Source of the DNA: an uncultured Lysobacter sp.
Lineage (GTDB): Bacteria; Pseudomonadota; Gammaproteobacteria; Xanthomonadales; Xanthomonadaceae
Assembly: GCA_943913335.1 (NCBI GenBank)
Contig: CALTXS010000061.1
Span: 1 to 6,439, forward strand
DNA length: 6,439 nucleotides
Direction: 5' to 3'
Below are positions 1 to 6,439 of this stretch, piece after piece. Position numbers and translations under genes: made by a program. The notes beneath the pieces are model-generated. The model was not told the origin of the DNA and made no database searches. It saw only the letters and a list, made by a program, of their open reading frames with translations. Each line of letters opens with the position of its first letter. The stretch's first letter is position 1.

Positions 1-1601
1 GCCATCAGGTGTTCCAGCGCCTCCTGTACCGCACGTTCGCTCTGCGCGTCCAGCGCACTGGTGGCCTCATCAAGCAGCAGGATCGGCGCGTTCTTCAGAA
101 TCGCACGCGCGATGGCTACGCGTTGCTGCTGACCACCCGACAGACGTGCACCCCGTTCGCCTAGCAGGGTGTTGAAGCCCTCGGGCAGCGCTTGGATAAA
201 CTCGAGCGCATTGGCGGCGCGAGCGGCGGCGATCACTTCGTCATCGCCGGCATCCAGACGGCCGTAGCGGATATTGTCCATCACCGAAGCCGCAAACAGA
301 CTCGGGGACTGCGGCACCAACGCGATGTTCTCGCGCAGCGACTGCAGACTCACCTGACGGATGTCCGTGCCATCGACCGCGATGCTGCCGTCGGTCGGAT
401 CATAAAAACGCATCAGCAGATTGAGCACCGTGGTCTTGCCCGCACCTGACGGACCAACCAAAGCCACGCGTTCGCCGGGTTGAATATGCAAATTAAACCC
501 GTGGATGGCCGGACGGTCACTGCGATTGGCGTACTCGAACCGGACATCGCGGAACTGCAGTTCACCGCGCACGGATTCCGGTCGTGCATTGCCCGTATCC
601 TGCACGGCAGCCGGTGTTTCCAGCAGCTCCGATATACGGCTCATGCCACCGCCGGCCTTCTGCAGTTCGTTCCAGACTTCGGCCAGTGCGCCGACCGAAC
701 CGGCACCGATGATGGCGTAGAACAGGAACTGCGCCAGCGTGCCGCCCGACATGTGTCCTTGGGTGACGTCATTGGCGCCAAGCCACAGCACCGCAATGAT
801 GGAGCCGAACACCAGCAGCATCACCAGTGCCGTCACCAGCGACTGTGTGGTGATGCGCTTGCGTGCGGTACGTACGGCCAAGTCCATGGACTGCGTGTAG
901 CGACCGCGCTCGTAGTCCTCGCGCGTATTGGACTGCACGGTGGCGACGCCCTGTAGAGTTTCGGTGGCCAGCGAGTTGGCATCGCCAATGCGATCCTGAC
1001 TCCGGCGCGAGGCTTTGGCCAAGGTCCGACCGGCGAACACGATTGGCAGCACCGCCAGCGGAATGCCGATCAGGGTGTACGCAGCGAGACGCGGACTGGT
1101 GACGAACAGCATGGCCAGCGAACCGAACACGGTGACCAACGAGCGAAGCGCAACCGAGATGGTCGAGCCAATGACACTGCGCAACAGCTCCGCGTCGGCC
1201 GTAAGCCGCGAGATCAGATCGCCACTGCGATGCCGGTCATGAAAGGCCAGATCCATGCCGATCAGATGCGAATACAGTTGCTTGCGCAAATCGCCGACGG
1301 TGCGCTCACCAAGCAGGGAAATGAAATAGAAGCGAATGGCTGTACCGATTGCCATGATGATCGCCACCGCAACTGCAAACACAAAAGCCTTGTTGGTATG
1401 CGCCATCGAAGCGCCGAGCCCCTGATCAATAATGCGTCGTGCGGCAATCGGCAATGTCAGCGTGGCGGAGCTGGTCACGCCCAACGCCAGCAGCCAACCG
1501 ATCAGCAATCCTTTGTGTCGCGACAGCAAGGGGGTGACCCCTCGCAGACTGCGAAACACTTCCGAGCGGCTCAGTTTTGAGGATTTGTCTACTTCAGTCA
1601 T
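1..1601 (-). CDS. MsbA-related ABC exporter, fused permease/ATPase half-transporter (C-terminus beyond window)
   Basis: This is an inner-membrane ABC exporter half-transporter (membrane domain fused to ATPase), expected to work as a dimer. In the window 533 codons are visible; family members run to about 580-600 residues, so only the C-terminal tail is missing. The membrane domain covers about residues 30-310, with hydrophobic segments near 30-54, 72-97, 145-190, 253-278 and 286-308. The first coupling-helix region reads FHDRHRSGDLISRLTAD (120-136). The ATPase domain begins near 344, with Walker A GPSGAGKTT (383-391), Q-loop Gln431, signature LSGGQQQR (487-494), Walker B ILLLDE (507-512) and D-loop SALD (515-518). 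The switch histidine lies outside the window. The start at 1601 is preferred over an in-frame ATG at 1607 because a GGA (1608-1610) sits 6 bases before it. It overlaps the upstream gene's end by 8 bases, giving likely coupled translation. The N-terminus and loops suggest the 'MsbA-related' proteobacterial subfamily rather than MsbA itself. The substrate cannot be read from sequence; lipid or drug export are possibilities. Confidence 0.93.
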   Translation of the reverse strand, partial: MTEVDKSSKLSRSEVFRSLRGVTPLLSRHKGLLIGWLLALGVTSSATLTLPIAARRIIDQGLGASMAHTNKAFVFAVAVAIIMAIGTAIRFYFISLLGERTVGDLRKQLYSHLIGMDLAFHDRHRSGDLISRLTADAELLRSVIGSTISVALRSLVTVFGSLAMLFVTSPRLAAYTLIGIPLAVLPIVFAGRTLAKASRRSQDRIGDANSLATETLQGVATVQSNTREDYERGRYTQSMDLAVRTARKRITTQSLVTALVMLLVFGSIIAVLWLGANDVTQGHMSGGTLAQFLFYAIIGAGSVGALAEVWNELQKAGGGMSRISELLETPAAVQDTGNARPESVRGELQFRDVRFEYANRSDRPAIHGFNLHIQPGERVALVGPSGAGKTTVLNLLMRFYDPTDGSIAVDGTDIRQVSLQSLRENIALVPQSPSLFAASVMDNIRYGRLDAGDDEVIAAARAANALEFIQALPEGFNTLLGERGARLSGGQQQRVAIARAILKNAPILLLDEATSALDAQSERAVQEALEHLM

Positions 1602-2181
1602 CGTCATTCCAGATCAGTTGACCGCGCGTCGCATCGGTCAGGGCAGTGTGCAAACTAGCGTGACGGTCTTCGGGGACGTCCACATGCCAGAGAACGCCCT
1701 GCGGTTGCCACTGCTCGTCGCGCTTGTGCGCACTATGTTGTTCCAGTAAGGCATGAGCCGGTCCCAAAAACTCGAAACCCAACTCCAGCCGAAAGCTCTT
1801 GCGTAAAACAATGGGGTCGCGAGCGGCCAATCGCAAGCACTCGGCCGCCGTGCCGCCATAGGCCCGCACCAGACCGCCGACACCTAACTTGGTACCGCCA
1901 TACCAGCGGATCACCAGACAGACGACGCGATCCAGTCCTTGGCCCTCAATGGCCGACAGGATCGGACGCCCCGCGCTTCCGCCCGGTTCCCCATCGTCAT
2001 TAAAGCGGTATAGCCCGCCGATCTTATACGCCCAGCAGTTATGCGTAGCGTCGGCAACTTGCACAGCGCGCAGCCATTCGATTGCGTCTTCAGGAGACGT
2101 CACACAGACGGCAATCGCCAGAAATCGGCTACCTTTAATCTCCTGTTCGAAGCGGGCCTCGGCGCTTAGGGTTTCCGCCAT
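1594..2181 (-). CDS. yigZ: YigZ/IMPACT (UPF0029) family protein
   Basis: This 195-residue soluble protein belongs to the IMPACT/YigZ family, close to the usual length of about 200. The N-terminal IMPACT domain (about residues 10-118) carries the conserved blocks ATHNCWAYKI (45-54), DDGEPGGSAGRPIL (62-75) and VIRWYGGTKLG (90-100), the last followed by GGLVRAYGG (102-110). These form the diagnostic UPF0029 signature. The C-terminal part (about 125-190) fits the small ferredoxin-like domain of bacterial members. In eukaryotes IMPACT/Yih1 restrains the Gcn2 kinase; the bacterial role is poorly defined, and a nucleic-acid or translation link is only inferred from structures. Its ATG shares one base with the aldehyde dehydrogenase stop (TGATG at 2183-2179), and no clear Shine-Dalgarno precedes it, so re-initiation by ribosomes finishing the upstream gene is likely. 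Its end overlaps the ABC transporter start. Family assignment is very secure; function is not. Confidence 0.95.
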   Translation of the reverse strand: MAETLSAEARFEQEIKGSRFLAIAVCVTSPEDAIEWLRAVQVADATHNCWAYKIGGLYRFNDDGEPGGSAGRPILSAIEGQGLDRVVCLVIRWYGGTKLGVGGLVRAYGGTAAECLRLAARDPIVLRKSFRLELGFEFLGPAHALLEQHSAHKRDEQWQPQGVLWHVDVPEDRHASLHTALTDATRGQLIWNDDD

Positions 2182-3605
2182 CAGTCACGCATCAGCAACA
2201 GGCGCGGTCGCGTCATCTCACGGATCGCATAAGGCACGCCCTCGAGCCCGCAGCCGGAGCCTTTTACACCGCCGTAAGGCATGTGATCAACGCGAATGCT
2301 GGGCACGTCGCCGATCACCACACCGCCGACATCCAGTGCGTTCCAGGCCTGCATGGCATGGTCACGTCGGGCCGTGAAGACGCCGGCCTGTAAACCGTAG
2401 TCGGATGCATTGACGGTCTGTAGCGCTTGCGTGAAATCGGAGAAGGACTCGATGCACACCAGCGGGCCGAACACTTCCTCACGCCATGCGAGCTGATCGT
2501 GCGGCACGTTCTCGAGCAAATGAGCCGGCAGCATGCGGCCGTTGCGATCACCGCCGGCCAGCAAACCGGCGCCGGCCTTACGGGCGGCGCGGATCCAGGA
2601 TTCCACGCGCTCGGCGGCCTGCTCATCTATCATCGGACCAATGGTCACGGTGGTGAACTTCGGGTTGCCCATCTTGAGCGATTTCACTTTGGCCCGCAGT
2701 CGCCGACGCACTTCGGGATAGATGGATTCGTGCACCAGCAGGCGTTGCACGCTGATACAACTCTGACCGCTTTGGTAGTAGCCGCCAAAGGCCAAACGTT
2801 CGACGAGCGAATCCGTATCAATGCCCGGGTCCGCATCGACAATACAGGCAGCATTACCACCCAGCTCCAGCGTTACGGCTTTGCGGCCGGCCTTGGCCTT
2901 GAGTGACCAGCCGATCTGGCCACCGGTAAAACTCAACATCTCAATGCGCTCATCTTCGACCAGGGCTTGGGCCTCATCGACCGGGCAGGGCAGGACCGAG
3001 AACGCGCCCTTGGGCAAATCCGTGGCAGCCAGCACTTCGGCAATAATCAGTGCGCCGACCGGCGTCTTGTCCGATGGCTTGAGCACAAACGGACAGCCGG
3101 CCGCAATCGCAGGTGCCACCTTGTGGGCAACCAGATTGAGCGGGAAATTGAACGGCGTGATAAAGCTCAGTACGCCCAGCGGTACGCGTCGCGTAAACGC
3201 AGTCAGGCCCATGGCGCGCGGCGAGACCTGCATGTCCATCTGCTCGCCGTTGATGCGCGTGGCTTCACCTGCGGCGATCCGAAATGTATCAATCAGACGA
3301 TCCACTTCGACGCGTGCGTCTTTTATCGGCTTGCCCGCCTCGATGCAGAGGGCTTGCGCGAGTTCCTCGTGGCGGCGCTCAAACGCACTCACACACTGCA
3401 GCAGTATCTCAGCTCGTTGGTACGAAGGCAGTGCTGCCATCGCAGGTTTAGCGGCTACCGCTGCAGCAATCGCACGATCTACCAGCTTGGCATCGGCCAT
3501 CGAGACCTGACAGACGGTGTCGCCGGAGTACTTATCTGTGACCGCTAGCCGGGCTTTTGTTTGTACCGGACGACCGGCCAGATATAGGGGGTAGGTTCGT
3601 TTCAT
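2181..3605 (-). CDS. NAD(P)-dependent aldehyde dehydrogenase, lactaldehyde dehydrogenase/ALDH21-like
   Basis: This 474-residue cytoplasmic enzyme of the ALDH superfamily oxidises an aldehyde to its acid with NAD or NADP, and the length is normal. All catalytic landmarks are present: oxyanion-hole Asn153 in PFNFP (151-155), cofactor-binding Lys176 in LKPSD, FTGG (226-229) opening the dinucleotide-binding turn, general-base Glu247 in LELGGN, nucleophile Cys283 in GQSCISVQR (280-288) and Glu377 in EEVFGP. The SCISVQR context around the nucleophile, and GGNAACIVDAD after the general base, resemble the lactaldehyde dehydrogenase/ALDH21-like branch rather than betaine-aldehyde or succinate-semialdehyde dehydrogenases. 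The precise substrate is not readable. The start at 3605 is well supported: a GGAG (3617-3614) lies 8 bases upstream, and the ATGA at 3605-3602 overlaps the xseA stop by 4 bases. It is the second gene of the operon and overlaps the yigZ-like start by one base. A broad detoxifying role is a reasonable inference but untested. Confidence 0.93.
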   Translation of the reverse strand: MKRTYPLYLAGRPVQTKARLAVTDKYSGDTVCQVSMADAKLVDRAIAAAVAAKPAMAALPSYQRAEILLQCVSAFERRHEELAQALCIEAGKPIKDARVEVDRLIDTFRIAAGEATRINGEQMDMQVSPRAMGLTAFTRRVPLGVLSFITPFNFPLNLVAHKVAPAIAAGCPFVLKPSDKTPVGALIIAEVLAATDLPKGAFSVLPCPVDEAQALVEDERIEMLSFTGGQIGWSLKAKAGRKAVTLELGGNAACIVDADPGIDTDSLVERLAFGGYYQSGQSCISVQRLLVHESIYPEVRRRLRAKVKSLKMGNPKFTTVTIGPMIDEQAAERVESWIRAARKAGAGLLAGGDRNGRMLPAHLLENVPHDQLAWREEVFGPLVCIESFSDFTQALQTVNASDYGLQAGVFTARRDHAMQAWNALDVGGVVIGDVPSIRVDHMPYGGVKGSGCGLEGVPYAIREMTRPRLLLMRD

Positions 3606-4828
3606 TCTTGAGTCTCCGGTAACGTGTCCGTGACGGTTGCGAGCAGCTCGCCGCTACGCAGTGAAATGCGCAGCGCATCGCCGCGCGCCACTGTTTGCGC
3701 TGACTGCACCACATGGTCATTGGAATCACGAACGACGGCGTAACCGCGTTCCAGGGTCTGCAATGGATTGACGCTGTTCAGTGCGCGCCCGAGCCCGTTG
3801 AGCTGCGAGCTGCGTAGACTCAGGCCATGATCCATGCCCGATTGCAGTCGCTGCATCAGCACGCGAAAGCGATCCTGCGTCTTGGCCAGTTGCGCCTGCG
3901 GATGCTGCGCACTTAATCGCAGCTGTGCACGATCAAGGCGTTGCGCCATGGTCTGCCAGCGACGCTGCAGCAAGTGCTCCATGCGTGCCTGCAGGCCATT
4001 GAGCTGGCGCCCCAGGTCCGCGCGCTCGGGAACTAACAGCTCCGCTGCAGCCGAAGGCGTCGGGCCGCGCAAGTCGGCCGCAAACTCAGCCAGGGAGAAA
4101 TCGGTCTCGTGACCGACGGCGACTACAGTCGGCGTGTTCATGGCGGCGACGGCGCGGACCACAGGTTCCTCGTTAAAGGCCCACAAATCCTCGAGCGAGC
4201 CGCCGCCGCGTGTCAGCAGCACCACATCGTGCCGTCCCGCCGCATCTACGGCCTGCAACGCGCGCACAATTTGCGGAGCGGCCTGATCGCCTTGCACCAG
4301 CACCGGGACCACATCGACATCAACCAGATGGAAACGGCGCTCCAGCACGCTCAGCACGTCGCGGATGGCAGCCCCGGTCGGCGAGGTAATGACCGCAATT
4401 CGTCGCGGCATGGCGGGGATCGCACGCTGACGATCGGTGTCGAACAGGCCTTCGGCAGTGAGCTTGGCTTTCAGCTCCTCGAAGGCCTGATGCAGATCGC
4501 CGGTACCGGCCAGGGCCAGCGAGTCCGCGATCAGCTGATAGCTACCGGTGGCCTCATACAGCGAAATGCGGCCGCGGGCGACGACTTTGAGCCCGTTTTG
4601 GGGTGCAAACTTCAGGCGTGCGGCACTGGATTTGAACAGCGCGCTGCGGATCTGGGCACGCTCATCTTTCAGGGTGAAATAGTAGTGGCCCGACGAAGCG
4701 CGGGTCAGGCCGCTAATTTCCGCCTCGACCGAAACCACGCCAATGGCATCCTCAAGCAGGTCCTTGGCCAGCCGGTTGAGCTGGGTCGGAGTGAGAACGG
4801 CATCGGAATTAGCGGAGTTTGGTGTCAT
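3602..4828 (-). CDS. xseA: exodeoxyribonuclease VII large subunit
   Basis: XseA is the catalytic subunit of exonuclease VII, which digests single-stranded DNA from both ends into oligonucleotides and acts in DNA repair with several copies of the small subunit XseB. The N-terminal OB-fold DNA-binding domain (about 10-105) contains VEAEISGL (34-41) and [10 protein letters not shown] (46-55). The catalytic domain shows [10 protein letters not shown] (148-157), [15 protein letters not shown] (207-221) and [20 protein letters not shown] (238-257). Asp157, Arg207, His240 and Asp243 correspond, at a constant +2 offset, to the E. coli residues I recall as essential (155, 205, 238, 241). A helical region rich in Gln, Leu and Arg (about 268-348) precedes the conserved C-terminal [13 protein letters not shown] (354-366). 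At 408 residues it is some 45 shorter than E. coli XseA (456); since the other domains look intact, the shortening probably lies in the coiled-coil region. The start is fixed by the OB-fold boundary; an AGGA lies 11 bases upstream. It heads the four-gene operon; xseB is not in the window. Confidence 0.97.
   Translation of the reverse strand: MTPNSANSDAVLTPTQLNRLAKDLLEDAIGVVSVEAEISGLTRASSGHYYFTLKDERAQIRSALFKSSAARLKFAPQNGLKVVARGRISLYEATGSYQLIADSLALAGTGDLHQAFEELKAKLTAEGLFDTDRQRAIPAMPRRIAVITSPTGAAIRDVLSVLERRFHLVDVDVVPVLVQGDQAAPQIVRALQAVDAAGRHDVVLLTRGGGSLEDLWAFNEEPVVRAVAAMNTPTVVAVGHETDFSLAEFAADLRGPTPSAAAELLVPERADLGRQLNGLQARMEHLLQRRWQTMAQRLDRAQLRLSAQHPQAQLAKTQDRFRVLMQRLQSGMDHGLSLRSSQLNGLGRALNSVNPLQTLERGYAVVRDSNDHVVQSAQTVARGDALRISLRSGELLATVTDTLPETQE
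3614..3617 (-). promoter_or_regulatory. Shine-Dalgarno of the aldehyde dehydrogenase gene
   Basis: On the minus strand GGAG sits 8 bases before the ATG at 3605, inside the last codons of xseA. It is the clearest ribosome-binding site in the operon. It supports the 3605 start and indicates that this gene can be initiated independently as well as through the ATGA overlap with the xseA stop. Confidence 0.7.
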
Positions 4829-4859
4829 AACAAGTCACATCCTGGAAATCCGCAAACGG

Positions 4860-4865
4860 TACAAT
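4860..4865 (+). promoter_or_regulatory. candidate -10 element of ispG, placing the transcript start at or next to the ATG
   Basis: TACAAT matches the sigma-70 -10 consensus at 5 of 6 positions and lies six bases before the ispG ATG. The usual 6-7 base discriminator would place the transcript start at about 4872, the A of the start codon. No good -35 is visible at 16-18 bases upstream: the region reads around ACATCC, with a slightly TTGACA-like GTCACA only at a 20-base spacing. Together with the lack of a Shine-Dalgarno, this suggests a leaderless or nearly leaderless mRNA. It is a prediction from sequence only; a promoter further back, inside xseA, is the alternative. Confidence 0.45.
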
Positions 4866-4871
4866 GAGCGG

Positions 4872-6137
4872 ATGACGGAATCTCCTATTATCCCACTGCC
4901 GGACCTCCCTGAACTGGGCGCCTTACCCCGTAAATCCACCTTTGCCGTGCAAGTTGGCAATGTCCTCGTTGGCGGCGGCCGGCCGGTCGTGGTTCAGTCC
5001 ATGACCAATACCGACACCACCGATGTCAAAGGCACTGCCGATCAGATCGCGCAGTTGTGGCGCGCAGGCAGTGAAATGGTTCGCATCACGGTCAATACGG
5101 TCGAGGCCGCTCAGGCCGTGCCGCAAATCGCCGAGCGCCTGGCTATGATGAATGTCGATGTGCCGATCATCGGTGACTTCCACTACAACGGCCATCAGTT
5201 GCTGACCGCCGTGCCGGAGTGCGCACAGGCGCTGGCCAAGTACCGCATCAATCCCGGTAACGTGGGTTTCGGCAAGAAAAAGGACACGCAATTTGCGACC
5301 CTGATCGAGAAAGCAATTGAATACGGCAAGCCGGTTCGCATCGGCGCCAACTGGGGTTCGCTGGATCAGGCGCTAGCGCAAGTTCTGATGGATGAGAACG
5401 CCGCCTCCGCCAACCCCAAAGATGCCGGTGCAGTTCTGCGCGAGGCGCTGATTCGCTCGGCACTCGATAGCGCCTACAAAGCGGTAGAAATCGGCCTGCC
5501 TAAAGATCGCATCATTCTGAGCGCCAAAGTCAGCGGTGTGCAGGAACTGATTGCGGTGTACCGTGAACTGGCAACACGCAGTGATTTTGCGCTGCATCTG
5601 GGCCTGACCGAAGCCGGCATCGGTTCCAAGGGCATCGTCGCCTCGAGCGCCGCGCTGGCGGTTCTGCTGCAGGAAGGCATTGGCGATACCATCCGCATCT
5701 CCCTGACTCCCGAACCGGGGCAGTCACGCACGGCCGAAGTCATCGTCGCGCAGGAGCTTCTGCAAACGATGGGATTGCGCGCATTCACACCCATGGTCAC
5801 CGCATGCCCCGGCTGTGGTCGGACCACCAGCACCTTCTTCCAGGAACTGGCGCAAAAGGTGCAGCAGCACGTGCGCGACAAAATGCCGGAATGGCGCATC
5901 ACGCATCCCGGTGCAGAAAATCTGACGCTGGCCGTGATGGGTTGCGTGGTCAACGGACCGGGCGAATCCCGTCATGCCGACATCGGTATCTCGCTCCCGG
6001 GTACCGGTGAAGCGCCGACAGCACCGGTCTTTGAAAATGGCGAAAAGACCGTGACGTTGCGTGGCGAGGCCATTGCCGATGAGTTCGTTGAACTGATTGA
6101 CCGTTACGTCGAACGACGCTGGTCGCCGCAGGCATAA
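4872..6137 (+). CDS. ispG: 4-hydroxy-3-methylbut-2-enyl-diphosphate synthase (flavodoxin/ferredoxin type)
   Basis: IspG (GcpE) reductively opens 2-C-methyl-D-erythritol 2,4-cyclodiphosphate to HMBPP, the penultimate step of the cytoplasmic MEP pathway to isoprenoids, using a [4Fe-4S] cluster fed by flavodoxin or ferredoxin. The protein has 421 residues. A TIM-barrel domain carries [17 protein letters not shown] (33-49), GDFHYNGH (101-108), [13 protein letters not shown] (124-136) and [10 protein letters not shown] (156-165). The C-terminal cluster domain supplies Cys312 and Cys315 ([10 protein letters not shown]), Cys358 and the non-Cys ligand Glu365 ([10 protein letters not shown], 357-366). 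The frame stays open back to an ATG at 4743, but that would run into antisense xseA. The ATG at 4872 leaves about 20 residues before the first conserved block, as expected. There is no convincing Shine-Dalgarno. The protein is about 50 residues longer than the E. coli enzyme (372), partly through extra residues between Cys315 and Cys358; this is the known long proteobacterial form. It is not flanked by rodZ and hisS as in E. coli. Confidence 0.98.
   Translation: MTESPIIPLPDLPELGALPRKSTFAVQVGNVLVGGGRPVVVQSMTNTDTTDVKGTADQIAQLWRAGSEMVRITVNTVEAAQAVPQIAERLAMMNVDVPIIGDFHYNGHQLLTAVPECAQALAKYRINPGNVGFGKKKDTQFATLIEKAIEYGKPVRIGANWGSLDQALAQVLMDENAASANPKDAGAVLREALIRSALDSAYKAVEIGLPKDRIILSAKVSGVQELIAVYRELATRSDFALHLGLTEAGIGSKGIVASSAALAVLLQEGIGDTIRISLTPEPGQSRTAEVIVAQELLQTMGLRAFTPMVTACPGCGRTTSTFFQELAQKVQQHVRDKMPEWRITHPGAENLTLAVMGCVVNGPGESRHADIGISLPGTGEAPTAPVFENGEKTVTLRGEAIADEFVELIDRYVERRWSPQA
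4887..4892 (-). promoter_or_regulatory. candidate -10 element for the xseA operon, inside the ispG 5' coding region
   Basis: On the minus strand, 4892-4887 reads GATAAT, a 5-of-6 match to the sigma-70 -10 consensus. It would start transcription near 4880, about 50 bases before the xseA ATG. The best -35-like hexamer upstream (TTCAGG, 4913-4908) is weak and only 15 bases away. If real, this promoter lies within the first codons of ispG, so the two divergent transcripts would overlap by a few bases. The match could be chance. Confidence 0.3.
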
Positions 6138-6146
6138 AAGGCATAG

Positions 6147-6178
6147 AAAAAGAGACGGAACGTTGCCGTTGCGTCTCT
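6147..6178 (-). terminator. intrinsic terminator of the outer-membrane factor gene
   Basis: Positions 6151-6162 (AGAGACGGAACG) and 6167-6178 (CGTTGCGTCTCT) form a 12-base-pair stem with a single G:G mismatch and a 4-base loop. Read on the minus strand, the loop is GCAA, a stable GNRA tetraloop. The stem is followed there by an uninterrupted T-run (complement of the A-run 6147-6151), the classic Rho-independent layout. It lies 19 bases after the minus-strand stop. On the plus strand it also sits 13 bases after the ispG stop, but there the hairpin is followed by CAATTACG with no T-run, so termination of ispG is probably weaker. Confidence 0.85.
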
Positions 6179-6197
6179 CAATTACGTGGCTGCGGGA

Positions 6198-6439
6198 TTA
6201 CAGCGATCCGCCGCCGAGTGCCTGATATAGCTTGATGCGATTGATCTGCGCCAGCAGCTGCGTGGAGATCAAAGCGCTTTGCGCCTGATACAGCGAACGC
6301 TGGGCATCAAGCACGCTGAGATAGCCATCGTAACCGTGGCGATAGCGGATGTTAGTTAGCTCATGCGTACGCGCAACAGCACGAACGAGATTGGTTTGCG
6401 CTGATACTTGCTGCTCTTGCGTACGGAGCAGGTCGAGAC
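6198..6439 (-). CDS. RND efflux outer-membrane factor (NodT/OprM type), C-terminal fragment
   Basis: This is the last 79 codons of a minus-strand gene entering from the right edge, ending in TAA at 6200-6198. The readable end includes RYRHGYDGYLSVLDAQRSLY, about 31-50 residues into the fragment, then a heptad-like stretch and the closing INRIKLYQALGGGSL. The 'R-Y-x-x-G-x-x-x-[YF]-L-x-V-L-D-A-Q-R' pattern is the hallmark of the second repeat of TolC-like outer-membrane factors. The terminal LYQALGGG is typical of the NodT/OprM/CusC lipoprotein branch. Such proteins form trimeric channels through the outer membrane and periplasm, paired with an RND pump and a membrane-fusion adaptor. The N-terminal lipoprotein signal and first repeat lie outside the window, so its partners and substrate (drug or metal) cannot be judged. 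It converges on ispG and is followed 19 bases after its stop by a strong intrinsic terminator on its own strand. Confidence 0.93.
   Translation of the reverse strand, partial: LDLLRTQEQQVSAQTNLVRAVARTHELTNIRYRHGYDGYLSVLDAQRSLYQAQSALISTQLLAQINRIKLYQALGGGSL

Noticed and set aside
192..956. plus-strand open frames opposite the ABC transporter
   Set aside because: They are antisense to the Walker A, Q-loop and membrane segments of a clear ABC exporter and encode no recognisable protein.
1..1601. possible degenerate ABC transporter because the switch histidine is not seen
   Set aside because: The histidine is expected some 20 residues past the left edge of the window. All visible ATPase motifs are intact, so this is truncation by the window and not decay.
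2555..2582. GC-rich partly palindromic stretch with repeated GCCGGC-type motifs, considered as a REP-like element
   Set aside because: It lies within aldehyde dehydrogenase coding sequence without breaking the frame and is explained by Ala/Gly codons (AGAGLLAGG).
2821..3510. 229-codon and nearby 193-codon plus-strand frames opposite the aldehyde dehydrogenase
   Set aside because: The translations are low-complexity (Ser/Ala/Arg-rich) with no motif, and the opposite strand has all aldehyde dehydrogenase catalytic residues. They are codon-bias shadows.
4109..4867. 252-codon open frame on the plus strand, antisense to xseA
   Set aside because: It lies wholly across xseA, whose protein is unmistakable. 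The translation shows no recognisable domain. Long antisense frames are common opposite GC-rich genes.
4743..4871. 43-codon N-terminal extension of ispG from an upstream ATG
   Set aside because: The extension would overlap the start of xseA on the other strand by 86 bases, and the added residues do not resemble any IspG N-terminus. The ATG at 4872 gives the expected family length.

Overview
The window is a chromosomal housekeeping stretch from a Gram-negative bacterium, most likely a gammaproteobacterium. GC content is moderately high, roughly 58-60% by eye. The main taxonomic hint is IspG, a long (421-residue) form whose sequence resembles, from memory, the IspG of Xanthomonadales-type gammaproteobacteria. 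The other proteins (Exo VII large subunit, IMPACT/YigZ protein, MsbA-related exporter, RND outer-membrane factor) fit that group but do not fix a genus. I see no insertion sequence, CRISPR array, tRNA, rRNA, phage gene or sign of recent transfer.

Layout. Positions 1-4828 hold four minus-strand genes packed end to end. In transcription order they are xseA (exodeoxyribonuclease VII large subunit, 4828-3602), an NAD(P)-dependent aldehyde dehydrogenase (3605-2181), a YigZ/IMPACT-family protein (2181-1594) and an MsbA-related ABC exporter (1601 to beyond position 1, C-terminus cut off). Each junction overlaps, by 4, 1 and 8 bases, so this is almost certainly one operon with translational coupling. 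A 43-base divergent spacer (4829-4871) separates xseA from ispG on the plus strand (4872-6137), which encodes the iron-sulfur enzyme of the penultimate MEP (non-mevalonate isoprenoid) step. The spacer has a good -10 hexamer just before the ispG ATG, suggesting a very short or absent ispG leader. Downstream of ispG, a hairpin at 6151-6178 with a T-run on the minus strand terminates a converging gene. That gene's last 79 codons (6439-6198) encode the C-terminus of a NodT/OprM-type RND efflux outer-membrane factor.

How the genes work together. The products do not form one obvious pathway: DNA repair, aldehyde oxidation, an uncertain IMPACT-type role, ABC export and isoprenoid precursor synthesis. 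The tight overlaps show co-expression rather than shared chemistry. I found no convincing undescribed system. The points most worth a second look are the compressed divergent promoter region with possible leaderless ispG, the tightly coupled but functionally mixed operon, and a shortened coiled-coil region in XseA.
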